Assembly: GCA_964502215.1 (NCBI GenBank)
Contig: CAZCUN010000013.1
Coordinates: 1 to 64,000, forward strand
DNA length: 64,000 bases
Source of the DNA: JAALLB01 sp964502215
GTDB lineage: Bacteria; Pseudomonadota; Alphaproteobacteria; Rhizobiales; Rhizobiaceae
Reading direction: 5' to 3'
Part shown: in pieces, positions 15,827 to 24,752 of the stretch
How the letters are laid out: each line of letters starts with the position of its first letter
How positions within the stretch are numbered: the first letter of the stretch is position 1
The notes under the pieces: generated by a model
The model's database searches: none
Seen by the model: only the letters and a program-made list of their open reading frames with translations
Told to the model about the DNA's origin: nothing
Translations under genes and position numbers: made by a program

Positions 15827-17674
15827 ATGGCACTAGCTGATACTCCGGAAATTTACACACAAGCAGTCATACTTTTAGGTGCAGCAGTTATTGCAGCGCC
15901 TGTTTTTAAACGCATCGGATTAGGCACTATTTTGGGCTACTTGGCGGCAGGGGTTGTTTTGGGTCCTTTGTTGAAAGTCGTCGATAATAGCGAAAGCATT
16001 CTTCGTTTTTCTGAATTAGGAATAGTCTTTCTACTGTTTCTAGTTGGTCTAGAAATGAAACCCTCAAAGCTATGGTCGATGAAGCGTGATATTTTAGGAC
16101 TAGGAACTACGCAAGTATTATTGTGTGGAATAGCCTTGTCATTTTTGGCATGGTTTGTTGCTCCCAATACAAAGATAGCGCTTGTAGCAGGCTTTGGTCT
16201 TGCGCTTTCCTCAACTGCTTTTGTATTACAAACGCTTGAAACTAAAAATGACGTGAATACGCGATACGGGCAGAAGACATTTTCCATTTTGCTATTTCAA
16301 GATATGGCAATCATACCAATGCTTGCAATTGTTCCATTGCTTGTTACCTCGACGGATATGGGAGCTGATTGGTCTGCTTTTTGGATCGGATTATTAGCAA
16401 TTGGGGTGGTTGTTTTTGCTGGGCGGTATCTGCTCAACCCGCTGTTGAGCATTATAGCCAAAACAGGTGCGACTGAAGCCATGTTAGCTACGGCATTATT
16501 TGTAGTATTTGGTTCTGCAATGTTAATGCAGGCTGCGGGTCTGTCTATGGCGCTAGGCTCTTTCCTTGCAGGTGTACTACTAGCAGAATCTTCTTATCGC
16601 GTAGAGCTTGAAGCCAACATCCAGCCTTTCCGTGGTATTTTACTCGGCTTGTTTTTCATGGCGGTAGGCTTATCACTTGATGTTTCAGTACTGCTTGAAA
16701 ATAGCATTGCAATCATAACCTTCGTTTTGATTGCAATGATTGTAAAAGCTTTGATTATCTATTTTGCATGTAGAGTTTTTTCCTCAACTAAATCTGAAAG
16801 TATCAGAACCGCTGGTATTTTATCGCAACATGGTGAGTTTGGTTTCGTGTTATTTGCGTCTGCTGGAAGTATTGGGGTTTTGGATACGAAAACATCCTCA
16901 TTTCTTATTGCTATGGTTGTTTTATCCATGATTTTAACACCGCTATCGGTTTGGATGAGTAAAAAGCTTTTAGAGACAAAGCAAAATACAGAAGAGTTTG
17001 AAGAAGACTTTATAGGTGCTCAATCTGAAGTTCTAATGATTGGGTTTTCAAGAATGGGGCAAGTCGTTGCGCAAGCACTTCTTGCATCTGGAACTAATGT
17101 TACCGTTATCGATAATAATCCAAACGTGATTAAACAGGCAGCAAAATTTGGTTTTAGAATTTACTTCGGCAATGGGGCACGCAAAGACGTTTTGATATCT
17201 GCAGGTATCAAAAAGGCAAAGTTAGTTTGTATCACAACACACACGCCAGAAATAACTAATCGAATTGTTGATATTATTTCTGTTAATTTTCCCGATAAGC
17301 CACTTTATGTACGAGCATATGATAGAGCACACACATTAGCTTTAATGGATAAGCCGGTGAAGTTTCATACGCGTGAAACATTTGAGTCTGCAATTTTGTT
17401 AGGAGCAGAAATGCTGGGTGGGTTAGGCCTAACCAAAACAGAAGTTCAAGATGTTCTCGAAGAGGTTCGTAAATTGGATGATGAACGCCTCAAGATGCAA
17501 TACCACAATGGAATTTATGCAGGTATGGATATCATCCATAATAGACCGGTTATCCAGCCAGAACCACTTGTAGAACCTTCGCAACCCACAACAGCATTGG
17601 ATGAGCGTTCCAGTGAAGTTTTAGAAGAAAATAATGCTGAAAACAAAAAAACAGAAAGTTTCTTGGCACAATAA
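15827..17674 (+). CDS. CPA2-type monovalent cation:proton antiporter with RCK domain (Kef-like)
   Basis: Inner-membrane potassium efflux or K+/H+ antiporter. Residues about 10-385 form a 12-13-helix Na+/H+ exchanger domain with RIGLGTILGYLAAGVVLGP and ELGIVFLLFLVGLEM. Residues about 400-530 are a TrkA-N/RCK regulatory domain (VLMIGFSRMGQVVAQALL, Rossmann glycine motif). The tail is acidic and low in complexity. The 615-residue length matches KefB/KefC. The ATG at 15827 has AGGAGG upstream. Its stop overlaps the start of the MATE gene by one base (TAATG), so translation is coupled. Confidence 0.92.
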   Translation: MALADTPEIYTQAVILLGAAVIAAPVFKRIGLGTILGYLAAGVVLGPLLKVVDNSESILRFSELGIVFLLFLVGLEMKPSKLWSMKRDILGLGTTQVLLCGIALSFLAWFVAPNTKIALVAGFGLALSSTAFVLQTLETKNDVNTRYGQKTFSILLFQDMAIIPMLAIVPLLVTSTDMGADWSAFWIGLLAIGVVVFAGRYLLNPLLSIIAKTGATEAMLATALFVVFGSAMLMQAAGLSMALGSFLAGVLLAESSYRVELEANIQPFRGILLGLFFMAVGLSLDVSVLLENSIAIITFVLIAMIVKALIIYFACRVFSSTKSESIRTAGILSQHGEFGFVLFASAGSIGVLDTKTSSFLIAMVVLSMILTPLSVWMSKKLLETKQNTEEFEEDFIGAQSEVLMIGFSRMGQVVAQALLASGTNVTVIDNNPNVIKQAAKFGFRIYFGNGARKDVLISAGIKKAKLVCITTHTPEITNRIVDIISVNFPDKPLYVRAYDRAHTLALMDKPVKFHTRETFESAILLGAEMLGGLGLTKTEVQDVLEEVRKLDDERLKMQYHNGIYAGMDIIHNRPVIQPEPLVEPSQPTTALDERSSEVLEENNAENKKTESFLAQ

Positions 17675-19107
17675 TGGCCAAAGCACAATCGCCTAAACAA
17701 TCGCAAAAGGCAGTCTTCACACAAGGCTCTATTATGCGCCATGTTGTAAATATGACCTCAACAGGGGCGATTGGGCTTGTCTCGATATTTCTTGTTGATG
17801 TTATAAACCTTTTCTACATTTCGCTATTAGGGCAGCAAGAATTAGCAGCTGCAATTGGCTACGCATCAACGATTATGTTTTTTACAGTATCAGTTTCTAT
17901 CGGCTTCACGATAGCTGCAACCGCCATAACAGCACGCGCAATTGGCCAAGGTGATGAAGCCGCAGCAAGAAGAAGAGCATCTGCATCACTTGTTTATATG
18001 TTCTTTTTGTCTTTGCTTGTTGTTGCAATGATTATTCCCGCGCTGCCATATTTATTAGATTTACTTGGGGCAAAAGGTGAGACAAAAGAAATCTCGCTAA
18101 CCTTTATGCAAATAGCCATTCCCTCGTTCCCTTTGCTTGGCTTAGGCATGTGTCTTTCTGGTTTATTAAGGGCAAGGGGAGATGCAAAACGCGCTATGTA
18201 TGTAACGCTTTCTGTTGGTTGTGCAGCGCTAATTTTAGATCCTCTTTTTATATTTTGGTTAGATATGGGAATAAATGGCGCAGCGATTGCAATTATATTT
18301 GTTCGCTTATTTATGTTGGGTGTGGGGCTGTATTTTGCTATTCGAGTTCACAACCTTATTGGCAAGCCAAGATTAAGTTCATTTAAAAATAACTTAAAGC
18401 CATTCATGATTATTGGTATTCCTGCTGTCTTAACGCAAATAGCAACTCCTGTAGGAAATGCTTATGTAACAGCTTCAATTGCAGAATTTGGCGATGATGC
18501 AGTTGCAGGGTGGGCAATCGTGGGTCGCTTAATGCCACTTGCATTCGCAGCAGTGTTTTCTTTGTCAGGTGCAGTAGGGCCAATCTTAAGCCAAAACTAT
18601 GGTGCAAAAAACTTTGAACGAGTGACAAAAACAATGTGGGATAGTTTGTTCTTTGGGCTTCTTTATTGTGTTGTCGTATGGTTGATTCTTGCCATATCTT
18701 ACCCACTCATCATTGAGGCTTTTAGCGCTCAAGAAGACGCTGCAAAATTGATACGTTTCTTCTGTTTATTTGTTGCAGGAAGTTTCATTTTTAATGGCGC
18801 ATTATTTGTAGCGAACGCAGCATTTAACAACTTAGGCTTTGCAATTTACTCAACCGTTTTCAACTGGGGTAGGGCAACACTTGGTGTGATACCATTCGTA
18901 TGGATCGGCAAAGCTTGGGGGCCTGAGGGAGTTCTGGCAGGTTGGGGCCTTGGGGGTATTGTCTTTGGTGTTCTATCTGTTGTTGTTTGTTTCAAGGAAT
19001 TGAAAAAATTACCTCAAAAAGAAGCTCTAAGCGAAGAGCAAATGAGCAATATACCATCGGGTAATTCGCCCTTTACGTCAGGACGTGGTGCATCATCTGG
19101 GAGTTAA
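17674..19107 (+). CDS. MATE-family multidrug/sodium antiporter
   Basis: 477-residue inner-membrane exporter with 12 predicted helices arranged as two MatE repeats. Typical features are the N-terminal IGLVSIFLVDVINLFYISLLG segment and, in the second half, SLSGAVGPILSQNYGA, the repeat of the QNYGAK signature. Substrates (cationic drugs, metabolites) cannot be predicted. It is translationally coupled to the upstream Kef-type antiporter, suggesting joint expression. Confidence 0.92.
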   Translation: MAKAQSPKQSQKAVFTQGSIMRHVVNMTSTGAIGLVSIFLVDVINLFYISLLGQQELAAAIGYASTIMFFTVSVSIGFTIAATAITARAIGQGDEAAARRRASASLVYMFFLSLLVVAMIIPALPYLLDLLGAKGETKEISLTFMQIAIPSFPLLGLGMCLSGLLRARGDAKRAMYVTLSVGCAALILDPLFIFWLDMGINGAAIAIIFVRLFMLGVGLYFAIRVHNLIGKPRLSSFKNNLKPFMIIGIPAVLTQIATPVGNAYVTASIAEFGDDAVAGWAIVGRLMPLAFAAVFSLSGAVGPILSQNYGAKNFERVTKTMWDSLFFGLLYCVVVWLILAISYPLIIEAFSAQEDAAKLIRFFCLFVAGSFIFNGALFVANAAFNNLGFAIYSTVFNWGRATLGVIPFVWIGKAWGPEGVLAGWGLGGIVFGVLSVVVCFKELKKLPQKEALSEEQMSNIPSGNSPFTSGRGASSGS

Positions 19108-19111
19108 TAAT

Positions 19112-19324
19112 TTAAAGTGAAGCTTTCACAGAAGCTTTCAATGAAGCTTCAACATCAATATAGGCTTCTTGTTTTTCTACGCTCCAATATTTCAAATCAT
19201 CGAGCGCAATAGCTTGACTTGTTACAGCGCAAGTTACAAATGTACCAGCTGCAATAACTTGAAAGTCGCCATCCAAATATTTAATCTTTGCCTCAGCTAC
19301 CCCTGGGCCTTCAAAACGGTTCAT
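19112..19324 (-). CDS. DUF2093 family protein
   Basis: 70-residue protein of the alphaproteobacterial DUF2093 family: MNRFEGPGVAEAKIKYLDGD, CAVTSQAIALDDLKYWSV and RQEAY-like EKQEAYIDVEAS are conserved blocks as I know them. The single-domain protein has no known role. The end of the gene, 19119-19152, is a short degenerate direct repeat of GAAGCTT giving the C-terminal ASLKASVKASL. It is convergent to the MATE gene with a 4-base gap. Confidence 0.88.
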   Translation of the reverse strand: MNRFEGPGVAEAKIKYLDGDFQVIAAGTFVTCAVTSQAIALDDLKYWSVEKQEAYIDVEASLKASVKASL

Positions 19325-19415
19325 GTTTTCACCTGTATTCCCTCAGCCTTAAATTTATGTCTTAAGTAAGTTAAGTCAAGCGTAGAAATTAAAGATAGCT
19401 AAATAGTTTATTTAA

Positions 19416-21314
19416 TTAGCGACCAAAAAGGCGCTCTATGTCTTTAAGGTCAAGTTCAATAAATGTTGGTCTGCCATGGTTGCATTGACCAGAGTTCGGT
19501 GTCTCTTCCATTTTGCGTAAAAGCGCATCCATTTCTTGTGGTTTTAAAATACGACCAGAACGCACAGAGCCATGGCAAGCCATTGTCGCTGCAACATAAT
19601 GAAGTTTTGCTTCAAGTTCTTCAGTTGAACCCCATTCAGCAATTTCATCTGCAAGGTCCTGTAGAAGTTGTTTTGAATTCGTTTCACCCAATAAAGCAGG
19701 TGTCGCGCGTACTGCAATAGCGCCTTGACCGAAGGCTTCTATCTCAAGACCAAGTTTATGAAATGCTTCTGCAAATCCAGCTAGCCTGTTTACATCTTCT
19801 TCTGGCATGTCGATGATTTCTGGTACCAGCAACAGTTGGCTTGCAACACCATTTTCCATTCCAGTTTTGAGCGTTTCATAAACAATTCGCTCATGTGCTG
19901 CGTGTTGGTCAACGATCACCAACCCTTTTTCAGTCTGCGATACAATATAATTTCTATGAAGTTGCGCACGCGCAGCTCCTAGTGGAAATTGTTCATTTTC
20001 AGATGCTATAGTTTCATCAAAGTTCGCAACATTACCGCTTGGCGCATTGGTAATGTCAAAACCTGGTTGGCTTTCATCCAAACCACTGTACGAACTTTGC
20101 GCTTGATCTAAAGGACGCGCCCAACCGTGAGAGGACGACCTAGCTTTGTCAGATAGTTTAAAGTTAGGCACTAGGCTTTCTTGGTAACCTGATAAACCAC
20201 TTGATGCATGTGTTTGGGAGGATGCTTCCGTTTTAAAAGCATCCATCATATCTTTTGCGCCCGCGCGGCTTGTTAATGGGCCTTCATCAAGATCAACAGC
20301 ACTGATGGCTTGCCGAAGTGACCCAACAATAAGGCCTCTAATAAGCCCTGCATCTCGAAATCTAACATCTGCTTTTGCAGGATGGACATTGACGTCTACC
20401 ATGTGAGGATCAAGGTCTAGAAACAATGCAAGCACAGGATGTTTGCCACGCGGCAATACATCCATATACGCACCGCGTACCGCACCTAGTAGTGCTTTGT
20501 CTTTAACAGGTCTGCCATTTACAAAGAAATATTGCGCAAGCGCATTACCACGATGATAGGTTGGAACACTTGCAAAACCTTGCAAATGAACCCCTTCGCG
20601 CCCCGCATCAATCTTCATAGAATTCTCTGTAAACTCTTTTCCTAAAACTTGAGTAAGCCTATCAAATTGTGTAGTAGCGGGATAATCAAGCGAAGAGCGG
20701 TCTTCGCCAGAAATTGAAAATCTAATATGTGGGAAAGCAAGCGCAACACGTTTGAAAACATCTGTAATTGCATTGGTTTCTGCTCGGTCAGATTTTAAAA
20801 ACTTTAAACGAGCTGGCGTCGCATAAAAAAGATCAGATACTTCTACAACAGTGCCCTCACTCAAAGCAGAGGGTGTTGGGCCATTAATCTTGCCACCAGA
20901 GACGGTTATCTTCCATGCACTATCTGCGTTTTTTGTACGAGAGGTAATAGCAAGTCTTGAAACTGAGCCAACAGAAGGAAGTGCCTCTCCCCTAAAGCCA
21001 AGGCTTCTTATATCCATCAAATCATCTGAAAGTTTAGAAGTGCAATGCCGTTCAACTGCAAGAGTAAGATTGTTATTATCCATACCATGGCCATTGTCGC
21101 TTACTCGCATAAGTGTTTTTCCACCACAAGCCGTTACAACGCTAATGCGTGTGCTTCCTGCATCAATCGAATTTTCGATAAGCTCTTTAATGACACTAGC
21201 AGGGCGTTCAATCACTTCGCCCGCTGCAATTTGATTTACAACAGTTTCATCCAGCCGAATGACGGATGGAGGTTGAGTCTCTGGTTTATCTGAATTAGAG
21301 CCATGCATTTTCAT
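19416..21314 (-). CDS. mutL: DNA mismatch repair protein MutL
   Basis: Couples MutS mismatch recognition to strand incision. The N-terminal GHKL ATPase has IAAGEVIERPASVIKELIEN, DNGHGM and GFRGEAL. The C-terminal domain has the complete endonuclease motif DQHAAHERIVYE (DQHAx2Ex4E) near residue 466, with ACHGSVRSG and CNHGRPT as the accompanying metal-site motifs, so this MutL should nick DNA itself, as in organisms without MutH. The 632-residue length is normal, with a disordered linker at about 340-440. It stands alone between DUF2093 and the sigma/anti-sigma pair. Confidence 0.97.
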   Translation of the reverse strand: MKMHGSNSDKPETQPPSVIRLDETVVNQIAAGEVIERPASVIKELIENSIDAGSTRISVVTACGGKTLMRVSDNGHGMDNNNLTLAVERHCTSKLSDDLMDIRSLGFRGEALPSVGSVSRLAITSRTKNADSAWKITVSGGKINGPTPSALSEGTVVEVSDLFYATPARLKFLKSDRAETNAITDVFKRVALAFPHIRFSISGEDRSSLDYPATTQFDRLTQVLGKEFTENSMKIDAGREGVHLQGFASVPTYHRGNALAQYFFVNGRPVKDKALLGAVRGAYMDVLPRGKHPVLALFLDLDPHMVDVNVHPAKADVRFRDAGLIRGLIVGSLRQAISAVDLDEGPLTSRAGAKDMMDAFKTEASSQTHASSGLSGYQESLVPNFKLSDKARSSSHGWARPLDQAQSSYSGLDESQPGFDITNAPSGNVANFDETIASENEQFPLGAARAQLHRNYIVSQTEKGLVIVDQHAAHERIVYETLKTGMENGVASQLLLVPEIIDMPEEDVNRLAGFAEAFHKLGLEIEAFGQGAIAVRATPALLGETNSKQLLQDLADEIAEWGSTEELEAKLHYVAATMACHGSVRSGRILKPQEMDALLRKMEETPNSGQCNHGRPTFIELDLKDIERLFGR

Positions 21315-21353
21315 AGCCCCATTATCATTGATTCTAGATAAGAGCGAAAGTGT

Positions 21354-22100
21354 TTAGATTATTGAAGCGAAATGTTCCGCAGCTTCATCTATCAGTGTTT
21401 CATCTTTGCCACCGATGATTAAAAACTCATAACCATTCTTTGCCCAAGATGCAGAGGCCATGCCCTCTAGAGTTGCATCAGAAATTGCATCTTCTGAGTT
21501 GCTACCAGAGCGAATGATACATAGTGCTACAGGAGTACCCATTTTAGAAAGGAATGTAAGTTGAGCGAGAGGCTTGCCTTCAAACCCTAAAATTTGGGCA
21601 CGTTTATATTCAAGCCCTGCAAATTTTTTCAAATTATCTAATTCAATTTCTTTACCAATAGCATCGCCAACACGTACAAGCTCAGCTTTTGCAGTACCCA
21701 CAGGATTATCAACGCTAGATAAAGTGGTTGTAATATAAAGATAGTGATAAGCAGCAACATACTCACGCCAACTGTCAATCTGTCTATCTGAAATGCTATA
21801 GCCTATTATACCACTAAAGAGCATGAATGACGCAGCACAAGCCGCAATTAGTCCATTTCTAAACCAGTAAGAGTTATCGTTTGCGGGCATTTCTAATTTG
21901 AATTCAGGAGCTGTTGGGGCGTTGCTCAACAATAGATCCATTGATTTAGAAATGTCTGATTTGTTTATTTCTAAAACTCGCAAACGTTCTTGCAATCGCT
22001 CATCAGTTGCAATTGCAACTTCAATTTCCTTATAAGGTATATGTTCCTTTTCACCGTCAAGAAAAGCAGTGAGCAGCTCATCTGAAAATATTATACTCAT
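21354..22100 (-). CDS. Putative anti-sigma factor (transmembrane)
   Basis: 248 residues with an N-terminal cytoplasmic region of about 75 residues (SDELLTAFLDGE opening, typical of anti-sigma domains), one transmembrane helix (GLIAACAASFMLFSGIIGYS, about residues 80-100) and a periplasmic C-terminal domain. No zinc-binding HxxxCxxC motif is seen, so it is not of the ZAS class. It overlaps the ECF sigma gene by four bases (ATGA), which strongly supports its role as the cognate anti-sigma factor. The sensed signal is unknown. Confidence 0.82.
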   Translation of the reverse strand: MSIIFSDELLTAFLDGEKEHIPYKEIEVAIATDERLQERLRVLEINKSDISKSMDLLLSNAPTAPEFKLEMPANDNSYWFRNGLIAACAASFMLFSGIIGYSISDRQIDSWREYVAAYHYLYITTTLSSVDNPVGTAKAELVRVGDAIGKEIELDNLKKFAGLEYKRAQILGFEGKPLAQLTFLSKMGTPVALCIIRSGSNSEDAISDATLEGMASASWAKNGYEFLIIGGKDETLIDEAAEHFASII

Positions 22101-22624
22101 TTACCCACCTTATGATTCAAATCATCCATGTGAACTGCAAGCTTCTGTCTAGAGGTTGCAAGTCTACTCATGATTGTTCCAATTGGAATTTCCTGAATAT
22201 CTGAGGCTTCTTTGTAGCTAAACCCCTCAACATATACGAGCATAACGGTCGTGCGTTGAGCTTCTGGTAGTTCCATTACTTTCATTAACACTTGGCGAGC
22301 AAATAAATTCATTTCTTGATCAGAGTTTTTTGTATCAGGCAGCTCCATCTCGTCTATTGTAACCAATCCACCGCCGCGTCTAACAGCATCTGATCGCATT
22401 TCATTGATCCACAAACGTTGTGCGATGCGGAACATCCAACGGTCTTGATGCGTACCAATTTCAAATTGGTCAGCTTTTTCAAGTGCTTTTAAGCAGGTCG
22501 CTTGAGCTAAGTCATTAGCGCGGTCAGGGTTACTAGACAAAGACAAGCAATAACGCCACAACCTAGGATAAATCTGAGGTATACCTTTTGATATTTCACT
22601 TTGTTTATTTTTTTTTCTGAACAT
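22097..22624 (-). CDS. ECF-family RNA polymerase sigma factor
   Basis: Directs RNA polymerase to a small regulon. From the ATG at 22624 it has 175 residues (a TTG at 22633 is possible). Region 2 spans about residues 20-85 (LSSNPDRANDLAQATCLKAL, RWMFRIAQRLWINEMR). Region 4 spans about 120-170 (LPEAQRTTVMLVYVEGFSYKEA, IPIGTIMSRLATSRQKL). The C-terminus overlaps the membrane anti-sigma gene. No autoregulatory promoter of the GGAAC/CGTT type was found upstream, so its class is not fixed. Confidence 0.92.
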   Translation of the reverse strand: MFRKKNKQSEISKGIPQIYPRLWRYCLSLSSNPDRANDLAQATCLKALEKADQFEIGTHQDRWMFRIAQRLWINEMRSDAVRRGGGLVTIDEMELPDTKNSDQEMNLFARQVLMKVMELPEAQRTTVMLVYVEGFSYKEASDIQEIPIGTIMSRLATSRQKLAVHMDDLNHKVGK

Positions 22625-22861
22625 AACAATCAAGTAGCATAAACAATTTCAGAGTGAAGTAAATTGGGTTAAACTTTTATTGAGCAATAAATTTAGTTTG
22701 CGAACCCTCGTGTTTTAAGAAATGTAAAGATGCTGCCAGTTTTGCATTAATATATTAGCCTTGCTAAAATGCTTTTGAATATCTCTAAAATTCTAGAATA
22801 TGCCCTACACTTGATAACCCTGATATTCAGAATTAATCGCAGAAAATAAGAAAGAAAATTG
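22625..22861. other. Divergent intergenic region, sigma factor gene / VOC gene
   Basis: AT-rich, about 235 bases, holding promoters for two divergent genes. No clear operator, hairpin or RNA gene was seen. Confidence 0.4.
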
Positions 22862-23275
22862 ATGCAATCGCTCTTCCATCTCGCTTACCATGTTAATGAT
22901 CTTCAGAAATCTCGCTCATTTTATGGTGATTTATTAGGCTGCAAAGAGGGGCGCAGTACGGACACTTGGGTTGATTTTGACTTTTTCGGGCATCAAATAT
23001 CCTTGCACTTAGGAGAGCCTTTCAAAACCTCTAATACTGGCAAGGTTGGGGATCATATGGTGCCAATGCCGCATTTAGGAATAGTTTTATCCAAGGAAGA
23101 CTGGCAAATATTAGCAAATAGATTAGTGGCTTCTGGGATGGATTTTATTTTAAAGCCTCAAACAAGATTTGAAGGAGAGCCTGGTGAGCAGTCAACGATG
23201 TTTTTTGCAGATCCGTCAGGAAATCCAATAGAAGTAAAAGGTTTTAAAGAATTTGAAAGCGTTTATGCAGGATAA
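22862..23275 (+). CDS. VOC-superfamily (glyoxalase/dioxygenase-like) protein
   Basis: 137 residues with paired beta-alpha-beta-beta-beta modules. Candidate metal ligands are H8 (FHLAYHVNDLQKSRSFY), the His in HQISLHLG and the Glu in PSGNPIEVKGF. The FADPSGNPIEVKGF ending is typical of the family. A TTG at 22859 directly precedes the ATG at 22862, which is the better start. Substrate is unknown; possibilities include lyase or resistance-type activities. It is divergent from the sigma factor gene and convergent with the monooxygenase gene. Confidence 0.85.
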   Translation: MQSLFHLAYHVNDLQKSRSFYGDLLGCKEGRSTDTWVDFDFFGHQISLHLGEPFKTSNTGKVGDHMVPMPHLGIVLSKEDWQILANRLVASGMDFILKPQTRFEGEPGEQSTMFFADPSGNPIEVKGFKEFESVYAG

Positions 23276-23306
23276 TTTACACGGTAAAATGTTTGCGCAT
23301 CAATAT

Positions 23307-24515
23307 TCATACAGCTTTATTCTCAATTTTATGGTCATCACGCTTTAAAGATACGAGTATGCCACTGATTTTACTTTTGCCGATGTGATAAAAGAAACGT
23401 ATCCATCTACGTGCGCCCCAAAGTAGACTTTTATCCATTGTTATTGAGCGAAGAAAATAGGCTTTATTCAAACTTTCCTCATCACCCTCAATCTTCTTTT
23501 TGTCTTGGTAAAATTCTTCAATTGCTTGTGCAGAAACTTGGTCTTGTTCAAGCCACTTTGGAATATAGTTTTGACAAAGAATTTCAACATCATTCATGGC
23601 TTTTGTAGTGCCGGTACCCGCACCTGGGCATGAAGTTGCATAAGCGTCTCCAACAAAAACAACACCATCACAGTTTTCAGGGTTGTTTTGATAAAGATCG
23701 ACAGGACGAACATGAACACGACTAGTTACTTTAAACTTACCAATCATCCCCTCAAGGCTCGGCATTAATTTTGCCAAAGTTTCTTCAGGCTGCTTTAAAA
23801 ACCCTTTAATAATAGGGTCGTCTTTATCCCAATATCCAAATGTGTTTACGCGAAAGACATCAGCACTTTTGAAGATTGTAAAATAAGCCAGTTTTTTAGA
23901 CTCTTTTTCTGGCCAGAAGGTAAATGAGTCAAACTCAAATTGCCCTACCTTTAGCGGTTCGATATCAAAACCTATTGCCATTTCATGGTGCTTGCTTAAC
24001 ATGGATTGAGAAACACCAAGTTGTTTTCTAATGCCTGGATTTAGGCCATTTGAAAGAATAACAAGCTTGGCGCTAACTTCACGTCCGTCTGATAAAATGA
24101 GTTTTTGAGTCTTATCCTGTTTTTCAATACCTTTAACCTTGCCAACTAGCATTTGAGTTGGTTTGTCGAGATATTCTCGAATTGCATTGATAACACGTTC
24201 ATATGAAAAGCCGTAGTGTGGGTAACTCATTTTATTAACAAGTTTGCCGCGACGTGCAATCCAGATGTCTTCAATCGCAGTTGTAGCTTGATAGATTTTT
24301 TCTGCAATACCCATGCGTTCAACCGTTGCCATTTGCTCGTGGTTGAATTTTTCACATCGAAAATCTACTGGCATAACTTCGTTGGGATCAATTAGAATTG
24401 CCTGTATATTTGAATTTCTAAGTATTGCAGCAGCGCATGACCCTGCAATTCCACCTCCAACGATAGCAACATCATAGGCTGTCATAGCTATATTTTCGGT
24501 CTGTGCATTACTCAT
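23307..24515 (-). CDS. FAD-dependent monooxygenase/oxidoreductase
   Basis: 402 residues from the ATG at 24515; an upstream in-frame TTG at 24539 is less likely. The Rossmann FAD motif is VAIVGGGIAGSCAAAIL near residue 12. The second FAD motif is VGDAYATSCPGAGTGTTKAMND near residue 275, the place of the GDAAH block in p-hydroxybenzoate hydroxylase-type enzymes. The CxxxxC linkage seen in halogenases is not evident. The C-terminal part (MDKSLLWGARRWIRFFY) is amphipathic and could touch the membrane. The substrate cannot be predicted. Confidence 0.8.
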   Translation of the reverse strand: MSNAQTENIAMTAYDVAIVGGGIAGSCAAAILRNSNIQAILIDPNEVMPVDFRCEKFNHEQMATVERMGIAEKIYQATTAIEDIWIARRGKLVNKMSYPHYGFSYERVINAIREYLDKPTQMLVGKVKGIEKQDKTQKLILSDGREVSAKLVILSNGLNPGIRKQLGVSQSMLSKHHEMAIGFDIEPLKVGQFEFDSFTFWPEKESKKLAYFTIFKSADVFRVNTFGYWDKDDPIIKGFLKQPEETLAKLMPSLEGMIGKFKVTSRVHVRPVDLYQNNPENCDGVVFVGDAYATSCPGAGTGTTKAMNDVEILCQNYIPKWLEQDQVSAQAIEEFYQDKKKIEGDEESLNKAYFLRSITMDKSLLWGARRWIRFFYHIGKSKISGILVSLKRDDHKIENKAV

Positions 24516-24752
24516 TTTTTTGTACTCTAAAGCTTCCAACTATTGCTTGAAGTTATCATAGGTGAATTAACATAAGAAATATGGTTTCAAGGAATTTGAA
24601 CTATAATGAATTTTTCTTTAAGCAGTCTGGGTGTAGCTTTTAAAAACTTATTGTTATTGGGTAAGATATTTTCTTGCCTTGATGCGCTAATGGCCTAAAA
24701 GTACCTTCAAGGAAATTGCGGTTGAACGCTTTTGAAAATTTTGGAGAAAACC

